This document shows positions 31,302-40,972 of a stretch of 64,000 nt of DNA, piece by piece; the first letter of the stretch is position 1; each line of letters begins with the position of its first letter. The position numbers were made by a program, and so were the translations under genes. The DNA comes from Entomortierella parvispora (lineage: Eukaryota; Mortierellomycota; Mortierellomycetes; Mortierellales; Mortierellaceae): assembly GCA_963573315.1 (NCBI GenBank), contig OY752140.1, positions 1,798,001 to 1,862,000 on the forward strand, in the 5' to 3' direction. The notes beneath the pieces are model-generated. The model ran no database searches and was not told the origin of the DNA. It worked only from the letters and a program-made list of their open reading frames with translations.

Positions 31302-34300
31302 TCACAAACTAACGGCTCGGTTGGATCCCACAGCCCGGCTCTGCTGCAATAACCACATGTTGTTCTCACTCAAGTCTTCGACGCCTTGGATGACAGCTTT
31401 TGTTAGAACAAGCGTGTCTGGGGAGGATCGCCAGTGCAGGCGCACTTGCAAATCGCCTTTTCCTTCTACAACTTTCCACGAACGAATAGATTTTTCTCGA
31501 CTACCGGTTATGATGTATGTATCGTTGAGAATCGACCCCCAGGCGACTGCATGGACCTGATCCTCAAAACCGTCCACTACCAATAAACACTGACCCGACT
31601 CTATATCCCACAGACGCATAGACTTATCCCTGCTGACAGAGGCGACATGTTTTCCGCTGGGTGAAATCGCCACCGAAAGAGCGGGACCTGCGTGGCCACT
31701 CAGCACATAGATAAGAGTACCAGTGTGAGCATCCCATAGTCGTACAGTCGAGTCGTGACTGCCCGAAGCAATCCGTTGTCCGTCGGGTGTATATACCACA
31801 GAATGTATATTGCCCGTATGGCCTGTCAAGACAGCGCCAAGAGCACCCGTTTGTGCATCCCACAGTCGCACGGTCTTGTCCCAGCTGCATGAGGCGATTT
31901 GCTGACCGTTGGGTGAATACGCTACACCATACACGGCTTTCGTGTGGCCGCCACTCAAGATAGAAAAAAGATCGCCGGTCTGTGCATCCCATAGTCGTAT
32001 GGTCTGGTCCCAACTGCCCGACGCGACCTGTCGTCCACAGGGTGAGTATGTCACGACCATAACAGCGTCGTCATGGCCACTCAATGTAAATAGATGGGCT
32101 CCTGTCTGCGCATCCCACAGTCGCACAGTCTTGTCCTCACAAGCCGAAGCAATCTGCTCCCCGCTGGGAGAATATGCCACAGAGGCAACGATATCGGTAT
32201 GGCCTTCCAAGACAAAGTCAACTGCACCAGTGTGGGCATCCCGCAGATGAACAGTTTTCTCATCATTCGCTGAAGCAACCTGATTGCCGCTGGGTGAGTA
32301 CGCCACATAGTTCACTCGGTCAGTGTTGCCACTCAAGACAGAGCCAAGTGTACCACCAGTAAGCGTATCCCACAGTCTCACAGTTTTGTCGCTGGAGCAT
32401 GAAGCGATTTGCTGTCTAGTGGGCGAATATGCCACGGACTTCACACAGTCAGAATGCCCACTTAAAACGGAGCTAAGAGTTCCAGTCTGCGTGTCCCACA
32501 GTCGTACAGTCGAGTCCCAGGAGCTCGAAGCGATCTGCTGTCCGTCGCGTGAATACGCTACACAACTGACAATGTCGGTATGACCACGTAAAGTAGAGCT
32601 AAGAGAACCGGTCTCTGCATCCCACAGTCGTATAACATTGTCGAAACCCCCCGTGGCGATTTGAGAACCAGAGGGTGAATACACAGCGGAATACACACAA
32701 GAATGCACACCGCTATTATCGCCCGTCAAGGTGAAGATGAGAGAACCTGTATGTGCATCCCACAGTCGCACAGTGCCGTCATCACTGCCTGAGGCGATCT
32801 GATGTCCACTAGGTGAATACGTCACGCAGGCAACTTTTCTGGAATGGCCGTTCAATACAGAGCCAGGGGCACCGGTCTGCGCATCCCACAGTCTCACAGT
32901 TGAATCCTTGCTGCACGAAGTGACTTGTCGACCACAAGGTGAAAACGCAACCGAAAAGACTATGCCAGTATGACCGCTCATGGTACAGCTAAGAGCGCCA
33001 GTGTGGACATCCCAGAGTCGCACAGTCATGTCTTCACTCCCTGACGCGATCTGTTGGCCGCTAGGTGAAAATGCAACGGTATTGACTCTGGCAGTGTGCA
33101 CTTGGAAGGCTGTCCTGCTCCATGTAGATGTTTCATACACAACGACTGCACTCTTGAGGGCAAGCGCTAGATGACTACCATCAGGAGAGAACACACAGTC
33201 TTCCACCAACTCATTCTCCTGCAAATAAGGACTTTCGCCAAATATGACTCCCTCCATCTGAGAATTGCTAAAATCGGCTTGACGCAGCCAGGCGTTTCGA
33301 AGAACCGCGTTTCTCAAATCAGCACCTTGAAGTTGCACAGAATCAAATTCACCGCCAGTCAGATCTGCTCCAGGAATCCGTATCCCTTGCAGATCAATGC
33401 CATTGAATCGTTCCCCGGCTCGTACCAGAATTGTTATCGCATTGGCAGCTGCACAACCGGCAGAAGAGTCACTGCTTGATTGGTGAACGAGGGTGTAGAG
33501 ATGCTCCTTGAACTCAGTGACACTCTGGACACGATCGGCAAGGAACTGGAGAATCGCAGGTTCGAAGACTAGACTCCGTTCGCCCAAAGGATGATCTGTA
33601 ACACTTATCATACCAGCAGAGGATGCTAGAGAATCCGCGGAGGAAACTTGTGGAAAGTCCTCCCTAGGGTCATAGATGGACAGAGCGTAGAAATATTCCA
33701 GGATCGATAAATGGCTGAACCGAAAAGTGACTTTGTTATCAGATGCATGACTCCTGATTCGAGTGCGCCCCTTTGAATCCATAGCTGAAGCTCGGCTGAC
33801 CAGTTGACTGGACTCCAGCAAGAGCTGGGTAATAGCGTCAGAGCCAAAGAATTCGCGTTTCCATGATTTTTTGTCCTCAACACTCCAATACTCTATTGAG
33901 TTGACTCCCTTCTCTTTCTGGAAGATCTCGTGCGCCAGTCGCTTTGAGAAATCAATTCCACGGTCGGCAAAGTTGGGTCCTTCTATCTCTTGAAATTCTC
34001 TTAGACGATCTGAACTCATCTTTCCTCTAGACCGTTGCTCTAACAAGCGATTCAGCTCGTTCTCGAAATGCAGATCCACAAACTCATCATAGAGCTCCGC
34101 ACGTGTGATTTGAGTGGTCGCGGGGTCCATCTTGGGCAGGATCTCGAGGACCATCTTCAGCATGAATGGATTCTTGATCAGATCCATGATGTTAGTGGTG
34201 GTTTCGAGTCGCTGACTATACTGCTCGGCGGTCCACTTTGGTTTGTTGTCGAAGGCGTCTGGAATTTTCGTGTATTGTTCGATGTACTCCTTAATTTGAT

Positions 34301-36611
34301 CAAGTTTGAAGGGGATGACGACGGCTTCCTTGTAAAGCTCGGTTGGGTTCGTGTGGGTATTATTAAGTCCGTGCGGCTGAGGCGCAAAGTAAGACTGATA
34401 CCCCGGAGTCAGGTATTGGGTTCGACAGGAGATAACCATCTTGGCCTTCCAGTTGTTGGGCTTGTTAAGTTGACTGTTGGTGTGGAGGTTCAACCGACTT
34501 TGGCTTTCGTCATATCCATCGCAAATCAAAACGAACTCTCGAGAACGCAGCAGCTCCTTCATGTGAGATTCTGAAAATATGCTGAGACTCTCGAGGTGCT
34601 GCCGGACCAAATCCTGGTCCAGGTTACGAACGGCCTTCAAATCGATAAAGAGTGGGACGAGGCCGGTATTGTTGTGTTCTTTCCACAGATCTTGCTCCAG
34701 TCGAGCGTTGAAGGTCGACTTTCCAGCGCCAGAGTCGCCCAAGATGAGCATCACCAGCCCGTTGCCTTTCAAAAATTGGTGCACTTGCTCATGCAAGTGA
34801 TCTGGATTGTCTTCGGAGGCTTGCAGGCTCGGTTTTGACATTGGTGGAATGTAAACGGCATGTCGACTGTACGTTTTTTGCCGTTGCCATCGAAGGCGGT
34901 CGAGGGCGAGATCAAGATCAAAAGTGTAGCTAACCTCTTTCAGCAGCGACGAAGATGTCGGCAAAGGACGGAATTTCAGCGCCGAACGTGCAAGGGGGGG
35001 CAAGGGTGACTCTCCATCGAGCGCATCCTCAAACTTGAGGACCAGGCCAAGGGCCTGGTATTTGATCGCGTCATTGCTGGTTTTCGTCCACTGATCGGCA
35101 CTTGGGAGATCAGATATATCGCGTAGGACTGTCAGAATATATCTTTGGACATCTTGATACTGAGTAGATGCCGTGGTGATCTTGAACATCTCGCCAAGGA
35201 GACGAATGGCCTGCTCACACGTAGTTGCGCTCCAAGATGGATCAACGGCCATCTCGTCGAGAATCTGGCAGATACCCCAACGGAAAAAGGGGTCTTGACG
35301 GCAATCAGCCTCGCAGATCAAATGGTTGAAATCGACGAGTCGACCTTCGCTCACCATGACCTCCGCCTCGCAAACAGTTCGGAACCATGGATTCTTGTCT
35401 CCAGTTCCGAAATATTTCTTCAAATTCTCTACGAGTCCTCGCCCACTCTTGATCAAGACCGGGAGACCATCTGGCACACCACCAAAGTCCAGTTGGATAA
35501 CACTTGCGACTGTCATGAGCCCTCCTGCAAAGCGCAGGGCGTTGCGAGTGAGACCCTGCACTGCAGTTTCGTCGTTAGGGATCAGCTGCAGTGCCCTATA
35601 CGTGTACTCGACTTGGTATCGCACGGATGGATCCGCGTGCTTCCTCAACTTAGAGAGAGCCTCGAGCAAAGGTTGGTGTTCCTCTTCACGGTTCAGATCT
35701 TTCACCTCACAGGCTACCATGATCAAGAGTACCTTGGAGATGGTGACTGTCAGGTGAAGGGTATACTCTGCTTCCTGTTGAGCGGAATCCATTAGATGGT
35801 CTCGGACGGTGCGGAGGATCTTGATCAGGTCATCAGCTTTGAGATAGAACGGAGGAGCGCGTTCAACAAGTCTGATCAGTCCCTGAAGGAGATCGGTGTT
35901 GATAACAACATCAGTCTTGAGTTCGTGAAGGAACCGATTGAGCAAGGCTCGGTAAGTCCCTTTTCCTAGCACAGGTCCGAGAAGGATGATTTCGTGAATG
36001 GCCTCTGGGGTCTTTCTTGGAAGGACGATAAATTTATCAACCATTGCGTTCATCAATTGCTGGATGTAAACCTTCTCAAGAGGACGGTCGTTCATCTCTT
36101 GTATCCATTTCAATTGAGATGGAGAAGGGTTGAGCTTGTCCGCACTAGAGTTCTTGTTTGTCATGGGTGGATCCGAAATATCTGGAGGAGTCCACGCAAG
36201 CAACTTGGCACAGGCGACCAGCTGTGCCGTCGATTCAAAATGGTCTCCAACATTTGGCAGGGGGATATCCTGCTTAAGCTTGAAGGAATCATTGCAAAAG
36301 ATATCCGAGGGCACAACCGCGGTGTTCTGGGTGGCAGGCGCCCAGGCTTTGGGACTGGATACGGCCCCCGGAGAGCTAGGAGAACTGACCGAGGTGTCAG
36401 GCGTGGGACTAGACCCGAAATCGCGAGATATCACCGAGATCCGGACAGTATCCTGGGTGGCGGCACTGGAGACGGATGAAGCAGAATTTGAACGCTGAGC
36501 AGCCCGTGGAACCGTTGCGGAAATCGAAACATTGCTGATTCCGACGAGGGCAGCGGCAAGACTTGTGCGGCGACTGGACGTGCTGCTCTCCCTGGAGTGC
36601 GACTTTGACAT
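31302..36611 (-). CDS. STAND/NLR-like protein: Arm-like repeats, NACHT, pentapeptide repeats, 14 WD40 blades (1769 aa)
   Basis: An intronless 1769-codon gene. A Ser-rich N-terminus (about 1-110) leads into a large helical region (about 115-600) resembling the Arm-like repeat domain common in Mortierella proteins. NACHT begins with the P-loop GDSGAGKST at 625 and the Walker B segment REFVLICDGYDES; the later MVISCRTQYL matches a sensor-type strand. A helical region follows, then a short pentapeptide-repeat block (about 1100-1140, GADLRNAVLRNAWLRQADF). From about 1145 there are 14 WD40 units: one degenerate, twelve good ones with RLWD-type ends, and one degenerate closing unit ending RSWKVV. 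STAND proteins are ATP-switched oligomerising receptors; fungal ones include heterokaryon-incompatibility genes. A recognition or cell-death role here is inference. No effector such as HET or a lipase is visible at the N-terminus. Confidence 0.92.
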   Translation of the reverse strand: MSKSHSRESSTSSRRTSLAAALVGISNVSISATVPRAAQRSNSASSVSSAATQDTVRISVISRDFGSSPTPDTSVSSPSSPGAVSSPKAWAPATQNTAVVPSDIFCNDSFKLKQDIPLPNVGDHFESTAQLVACAKLLAWTPPDISDPPMTNKNSSADKLNPSPSQLKWIQEMNDRPLEKVYIQQLMNAMVDKFIVLPRKTPEAIHEIILLGPVLGKGTYRALLNRFLHELKTDVVINTDLLQGLIRLVERAPPFYLKADDLIKILRTVRDHLMDSAQQEAEYTLHLTVTISKVLLIMVACEVKDLNREEEHQPLLEALSKLRKHADPSVRYQVEYTYRALQLIPNDETAVQGLTRNALRFAGGLMTVASVIQLDFGGVPDGLPVLIKSGRGLVENLKKYFGTGDKNPWFRTVCEAEVMVSEGRLVDFNHLICEADCRQDPFFRWGICQILDEMAVDPSWSATTCEQAIRLLGEMFKITTASTQYQDVQRYILTVLRDISDLPSADQWTKTSNDAIKYQALGLVLKFEDALDGESPLPPLARSALKFRPLPTSSSLLKEVSYTFDLDLALDRLRWQRQKTYSRHAVYIPPMSKPSLQASEDNPDHLHEQVHQFLKGNGLVMLILGDSGAGKSTFNARLEQDLWKEHNNTGLVPLFIDLKAVRNLDQDLVRQHLESLSIFSESHMKELLRSREFVLICDGYDESQSRLNLHTNSQLNKPNNWKAKMVISCRTQYLTPGYQSYFAPQPHGLNNTHTNPTELYKEAVVIPFKLDQIKEYIEQYTKIPDAFDNKPKWTAEQYSQRLETTTNIMDLIKNPFMLKMVLEILPKMDPATTQITRAELYDEFVDLHFENELNRLLEQRSRGKMSSDRLREFQEIEGPNFADRGIDFSKRLAHEIFQKEKGVNSIEYWSVEDKKSWKREFFGSDAITQLLLESSQLVSRASAMDSKGRTRIRSHASDNKVTFRFSHLSILEYFYALSIYDPREDFPQVSSADSLASSAGMISVTDHPLGERSLVFEPAILQFLADRVQSVTEFKEHLYTLVHQSSSDSSAGCAAANAITILVRAGERFNGIDLQGIRIPGADLTGGEFDSVQLQGADLRNAVLRNAWLRQADFSNSQMEGVIFGESPYLQENELVEDCVFSPDGSHLALALKSAVVVYETSTWSRTAFQVHTARVNTVAFSPSGQQIASGSEDMTVRLWDVHTGALSCTMSGHTGIVFSVAFSPCGRQVTSCSKDSTVRLWDAQTGAPGSVLNGHSRKVACVTYSPSGHQIASGSDDGTVRLWDAHTGSLIFTLTGDNSGVHSCVYSAVYSPSGSQIATGGFDNVIRLWDAETGSLSSTLRGHTDIVSCVAYSRDGQQIASSSWDSTVRLWDTQTGTLSSVLSGHSDCVKSVAYSPTRQQIASCSSDKTVRLWDTLTGGTLGSVLSGNTDRVNYVAYSPSGNQVASANDEKTVHLRDAHTGAVDFVLEGHTDIVASVAYSPSGEQIASACEDKTVRLWDAQTGAHLFTLSGHDDAVMVVTYSPCGRQVASGSWDQTIRLWDAQTGDLFSILSGGHTKAVYGVAYSPNGQQIASCSWDKTVRLWDAQTGALGAVLTGHTGNIHSVVYTPDGQRIASGSHDSTVRLWDAHTGTLIYVLSGHAGPALSVAISPSGKHVASVSRDKSMRLWDIESGQCLLVVDGFEDQVHAVAWGSILNDTYIITGSREKSIRSWKVVEGKGDLQVRLHWRSSPDTLVLTKAVIQGVEDLSENNMWLLQQSRAVGSNRAVSL
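31500..33185 (-). repeat. WD40-encoding tandem repeat, about 126-nt period
   Basis: The sequence encoding RLWDAQTG recurs about every 126 nt (near 31731, 31857, 31986, 32109, 32366, 32492, 32618, 32757, 32884 and 33009), with closely similar DNA around each copy. It covers the C-terminal sensor of the NLR gene. Confidence 0.9.
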
Positions 36612-38082
36612 TGCCTAGAGTCAGACAGAGGATATGTGCATCGTTAGAGGTCTCTTCACAAGGGACCCTGACCATTCTCTCCATACTCAGGATCTTTTCT
36701 TCTTACTGATAGGTCACAAAACCAGTTTCACTGAGAGACGGATGATCGCGTTGGGTATCTTATCAAAAACGATGGGGTGGAGCTAAAAAAAAAAGCGGCA
36801 GGCTATCAATGGAGAATGTACATAAAAGCACCAACTTCCCTTTGTTAGCAGCACATCCAAAGAGAAACTCGTGGATCATTAATAGTGTATCATCATGGTC
36901 ACTTCCTTACCAGAGTTTGTTGTGGAGAGTAAGCAGCAGCTATTGTCGAGTTTCCAATGCTGTGGATCGGGAACGCGTTGGGCTACTATAACGCGGCTGA
37001 TGAGGAGATTAGATGCTGAAGAAGAGGCTCGATTCCTCATGCTCGATATCATCAATGCGCGCCAATCGCAAGCTTACTGTGGAAAGGTGCGGAGGTGCAG
37101 CTGTATGTCTTTCAGCAATAGGTCGAGCCGTTAAAGGACTTTTCAATCTGGAGAAAAAGGTACAGCCTGAAGTGTAAGAAGGGGAGATGTCAGTTAAACT
37201 AGAGGGACGAGTCGCTGACCCTTATCTTTTTATATGGTGGTGTACTTTTACCAGTGGGGAGATGGAGAGAATGGCGTGACGAAATGAAGATGCAAGAAGA
37301 TGCAAGATGGAGGGAAAGAATGCAAAATACGAATCACAAACGGTTCGTACCCTACTTTGCCATCCCGTCCACCATTGCTCACAGGTCTCTTTGTCTCACG
37401 CACTGAGAATTGAGGTTACAAAACCAACAAGTTGTGCGTTGTGTTGTGGACTTGTGGTTGTGGTTTTGTGAGCTGTTGTGCTACGGGCCATTGTCCATGC
37501 TACCACTGCCCCTGAATGCTGGCCAGGGCGTCCAAGCATTGCATCAACCGTCCAACCGTCTTCAGAAGCCAGGACAGCGTTTTTCCGTCAACGCTTTTTT
37601 GCTGCTCCACAGTAACCCCACGCTTGACGCGAAGACGGCCACAAACAATTTCCGCGGGGTTGTTTGCGAACCTTCCGTCACACCGCCATAACCACCACAA
37701 ACTGTAGGCCCGCGGAGGGATGAACATCTATTGATGATCTTTAAAAGGTAGAGGTGACGTCCCTGAATTGCCAGTCTATAGTCGAGAGCAAAGGTCCCGC
37801 CCACTTGGAGCGTGCCCGTCTCTACTGAAATGAGTGAGGATCTGATCGCGGTAACATGGGAAGAAGAAGAGGGACGTATAGAGGAGGTTGAATTTGGCGA
37901 TTACAACTTTTGGCTCAACCTCTGGGAGCACCGCCACTGTTGACCCCAAGACCTGTGTTCCTGCGCTTCATTCTTGGGCAACGAACTGTGGTTGCCTTTA
38001 TGAACGTGTATTGTAGTCAAGCATGGACCGTCCCGCTTGTTTTTACTAGTTCTAGTTGTTATCTCGCATGAATATCAAAAAT
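36612..38082. other. Intergenic: NLR promoter and LOG 3' flank
   Basis: About 1.5 kb without a supportable gene. Short open frames here lack family resemblance and consistent codon bias. The region directly before 36611 is AT-rich. No repeat of note was found. Confidence 0.45.
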
Positions 38083-39515
38083 TTACACGAAGTCCTGCTT
38101 AGGCGATGTGTCGACATCGTTCCATTGGAGCTCAAAGCGCGACTTGGGTGGGACATATGTCTCCAACTTATCCAAAACCTCCACAGCCGTCGAGCCAGCC
38201 ACAATCACGTTCGCGCTCCAGTCGACAATGAATTTCTCTGGAGAAGCGGGCGGAGCCGCAAAAAAAAAAAAAAAAAAAAAAAGGTGAGTCAACGCTGCGA
38301 AGCCGAGGGCTTTCTTTGTTCACCCCTCTCGGAAACCTGTATTTGAAGCGCGTACCTTCGACAGAGTGCTCGATAAACTTGAGGAGGTGCTCGAAATAAC
38401 CCTTCATGTTGAACAGAATGACGGGTTTGTTGTGGATGCTCAATTGGGACCAGGTCGTGATCTCGAGCAATTCCTCCATGGTACCATATCCTCCGGGAAG
38501 AGTAACAAACGCGTTCGTCTATGGGGATAACAAAACATTGGAGGTTGAGTCGCTGGGAGGGAAAGGGGGTGGAGAGAAAGAAGAAATCCAGCATCTGTAG
38601 TTACCAGCTTGTTCATCAATGCCTTGCGGGTGTGCATGTCCTTGACGACAATCTCTTCACCAAAGACCTCTTCGTTCTTGGTACCCTCGAGCTCTAAAAA
38701 TGACAACGACACATTTCAGGTAGGTCACACCAAAACAAAAAAAAAGGAGCCATAAAGAGTCAGATCGAGGCGCAGCACACAGAGTGTGAATGATAGTTCC
38801 GAGAAATAGCAGTTAAGCGACACCCGGCTCGTGCTGGATTACCTGGACGTTCAATTTTCTTGAGGGCGTCAGGGATCACTCCAATGACCTTTCCACCTCC
38901 TTCATGGATGGTTCTGGCAATTGCTCCCATCAAACCGTACGATCCACCGCCTGTAGGAATGTACAAAAAAAAGAAAACGTCAACAGATCGTAACGCATGC
39001 CGATCATGCAGGTGCAAAAACAAAAAGAGTGAGTTCAGGATCATTTGGGATGGACACAAGTAACTACTGGCAAAACTGCCACATCTCCAACAGATCATCT
39101 TGATGTGATGATTCGACTTCATTACCATAAACGAGACCATAGTTTCTCTTCAACATCTCGCGTCCTAGTTCTGGATAAGAAAGAGGCAGGAGGTAGTTAG
39201 CACAATGGATCTCTCGATTGTTTGTTCATGTCTTGGGCACGAGCTTGGACTTTTATGTATCATGTGGAGAATAAAACAAAGAGGCTGCCATGATATAGTA
39301 CCTTCGGCCATCTTGACATAATCGGGGTCACGGCCACTAAGTTGGTTCCGCACAAAGACGGGTTGAGAATGGAGAATGTATACTGTGAGCGCTCTTATCA
39401 TAGACCGTTCCCCGGGGAAGGAGCACAAAAGGGACAAGACTTACGGCGAGGCGCCGCAAAAGACGGTGATGAACTTTGTGGGGTTGCTGGGTGTGATTTT
39501 TTGGCCTTCTGGCAT
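38083..39515 (-). CDS. LOG-family cytokinin riboside 5'-monophosphate phosphoribohydrolase
   Basis: Seven exons: 39515-39445, 39336-39302, 39170-39126, 38950-38843, 38693-38605, 38518-38356 and 38237-38083; 221 residues. The Rossmann-type lysine-decarboxylase-like fold is clear: [54 protein letters not shown] (catalytic Arg) and the signature PGGYGTMEE (124-132, catalytic Glu). LOG enzymes release free cytokinin base and ribose 5-phosphate from cytokinin nucleotides; some relatives act on AMP or other nucleotides, so the true substrate is open. Exons 2 and 3 are only 35 and 45 nt. Intron 6 has a 23-nt poly-T tract (coding strand) ahead of its acceptor. Confidence 0.93.
38260..38282. repeat. 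23-nt poly(A) tract in LOG intron 6
   Basis: Poly-T on the coding strand, a little upstream of the acceptor AG, where it may act as an extended polypyrimidine tract. Confidence 0.95.
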
Positions 39516-39903
39516 GGTGACAATGGGGCTGCTGTGGAGAAGATGGGTTGAATGAATGAAATGAACAAATGAATGAAATGAACAAAGAAATAGCCAATTC
39601 GAGGACAGGCGACGTGACTGGGAAATGTTCGATCCGTCAGGTCCCACGAAAGCAGAGAAGCCAGCATCTGTGGCTGAATAAAAATGTACATTGTGCTGCA
39701 GGGGTTCTACAAGGCTAGTTTACATCTCCAAGCTCTTGACCCGTGTTTGAAGGCGTCGGATGGACTGAAGAGAAGAGAAGGCGTCGGATGGCCTGAAGAG
39801 AAGAGAATAACGACTACTCGAAAAAAGAGCCTTATTTTTGAATAGGAGCTGGCTGACTTGTATTCCTATCCCTTGGTAGACGTCGCAAGTCGTTATTAGC
39901 CTC
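39516..39903. other. Intergenic: LOG promoter and TAF12 3' flank
   Basis: This interval contains GAATGAAAT-type short repeats near 39550-39590 and a 28-bp tandem duplication at 39750-39805. No gene seen. Confidence 0.55.
39750..39805. repeat. 28-bp tandem duplication (2 copies)
   Basis: Two adjacent 28-bp units beginning AAGGCGTCGGATGG differ at one base (A/C). They lie 100 bp past the TAF12 stop. Confidence 0.95.
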
Positions 39904-40652
39904 TCACTTGCCCGAGGATGTTGACTGTGAGGCGGCGACAGAGGCTTTCGCATTGTTGACGGCTGCAATCTTTTGTGTGTGCGAGTTGGGGACAGTCGAC
40001 TTTCGTACTGATCGAATCTCTTCTGAAGCAAATCCTGGGATTCGAATGTTCCAGTTCCTCTCTAATGGTAATCAAATGGTTAGAGTCCCTACCAAGTATC
40101 AATAAAGAGTGAAGTGCAATGACTTTCTCTTCTATCTAACCGACGTATTATTTTCGTTTCCATTGTTTCATGTCCCATCCGCTATGTAAACATACCAAGG
40201 TGGAGCTGTACATCCTTGACTTCCAGGGTATTCGACTTTCGATGCGTCGCCAGCCTGCATGCAAACTGCGTAACCGACTCGATAAACTCGTCTGCCAACT
40301 CGAGAAGAATCTGTGGTTGTGAGGGGCAGGGTTAAATTCAGACAGGGACAATTGAGTTAGGAATCCTGTCTTTTTTGCAAATTTGATTCCATCCTTCTGA
40401 ACAGGTTGTTAAATCCCTAGCAGCTCATATTCAAGTTAAAGGGAGATCACCCCCCCCCCCCCCCCTTTTGAACCTTGCGAGATTGTGCGTAGCAGTTTTG
40501 TTGTAGTTGTCCTAATGTTCCATCCTTACATCTTCCACTTCTGGCTCCAGTCGCTCACTAGGGTCGATTTGTGCCACCATTTCCTGAATCTTGCGCTTCG
40601 TAATCAGGCTCGAGGGGTTCTCGACCAAGTCTAATCCGCCTGGTGATGCCAT
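39904..40652 (-). CDS. TAF12: Transcription initiation factor TFIID/SAGA subunit TAF12
   Basis: Exons 40652-40530, 40310-40196 and 40061-39904 give 131 residues. The histone fold runs from about residue 17 to 85: [20 protein letters not shown], then [20 protein letters not shown], then [16 protein letters not shown], followed by the conserved [14 protein letters not shown]12 pairs with TAF4 in TFIID (and with Ada1 in SAGA) for RNA polymerase II transcription. The protein is much shorter than yeast Taf12 because it lacks the long N-terminal region; it is close to the minimal fold plus a short Ser/Ala-rich tail. Intron 1 contains a 16-nt C run. The gene was assembled from three short exons. Confidence 0.94.
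40450..40465. repeat. 16-nt poly(C) tract in TAF12 intron 1
   Basis: Sixteen consecutive C on the + strand (poly-G on the coding strand) within intron 40529-40311. Confidence 0.95.
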
Positions 40653-40972
40653 CGTTAGTCTGCTGTGGTGAACTGGAGTTGGATGCAATCATGCAAACAC
40701 GAATGAATGCATCGAATCCACCGGCTCCCTCGCTCCTCGTCACGTGGCTGTTGATGGACGTCGCTACCCTTAATTTCTCCGACTGGAAACGTAAAGAATT
40801 GACCGTAAAAGAACATTTTACTGCAAAGATATGCTTAATTATGAGATAGATGAGTTGGCAGGGAGAGAGAAGAGGTATATTTACAGGTAAATGTTGGCCA
40901 CTGTCAGTGGATGGAGGAGATGATTGTAACAAAAAATGAATAGAAATACGAAAAATAAAAGGACAACGAAAT
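40653..40972. other. Intergenic: TAF12 promoter and alginate-lyase-like 3' flank
   Basis: 320 bp separate the two - strand genes. Sequence is AT-rich near 40800-40970. No gene seen. Confidence 0.5.
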
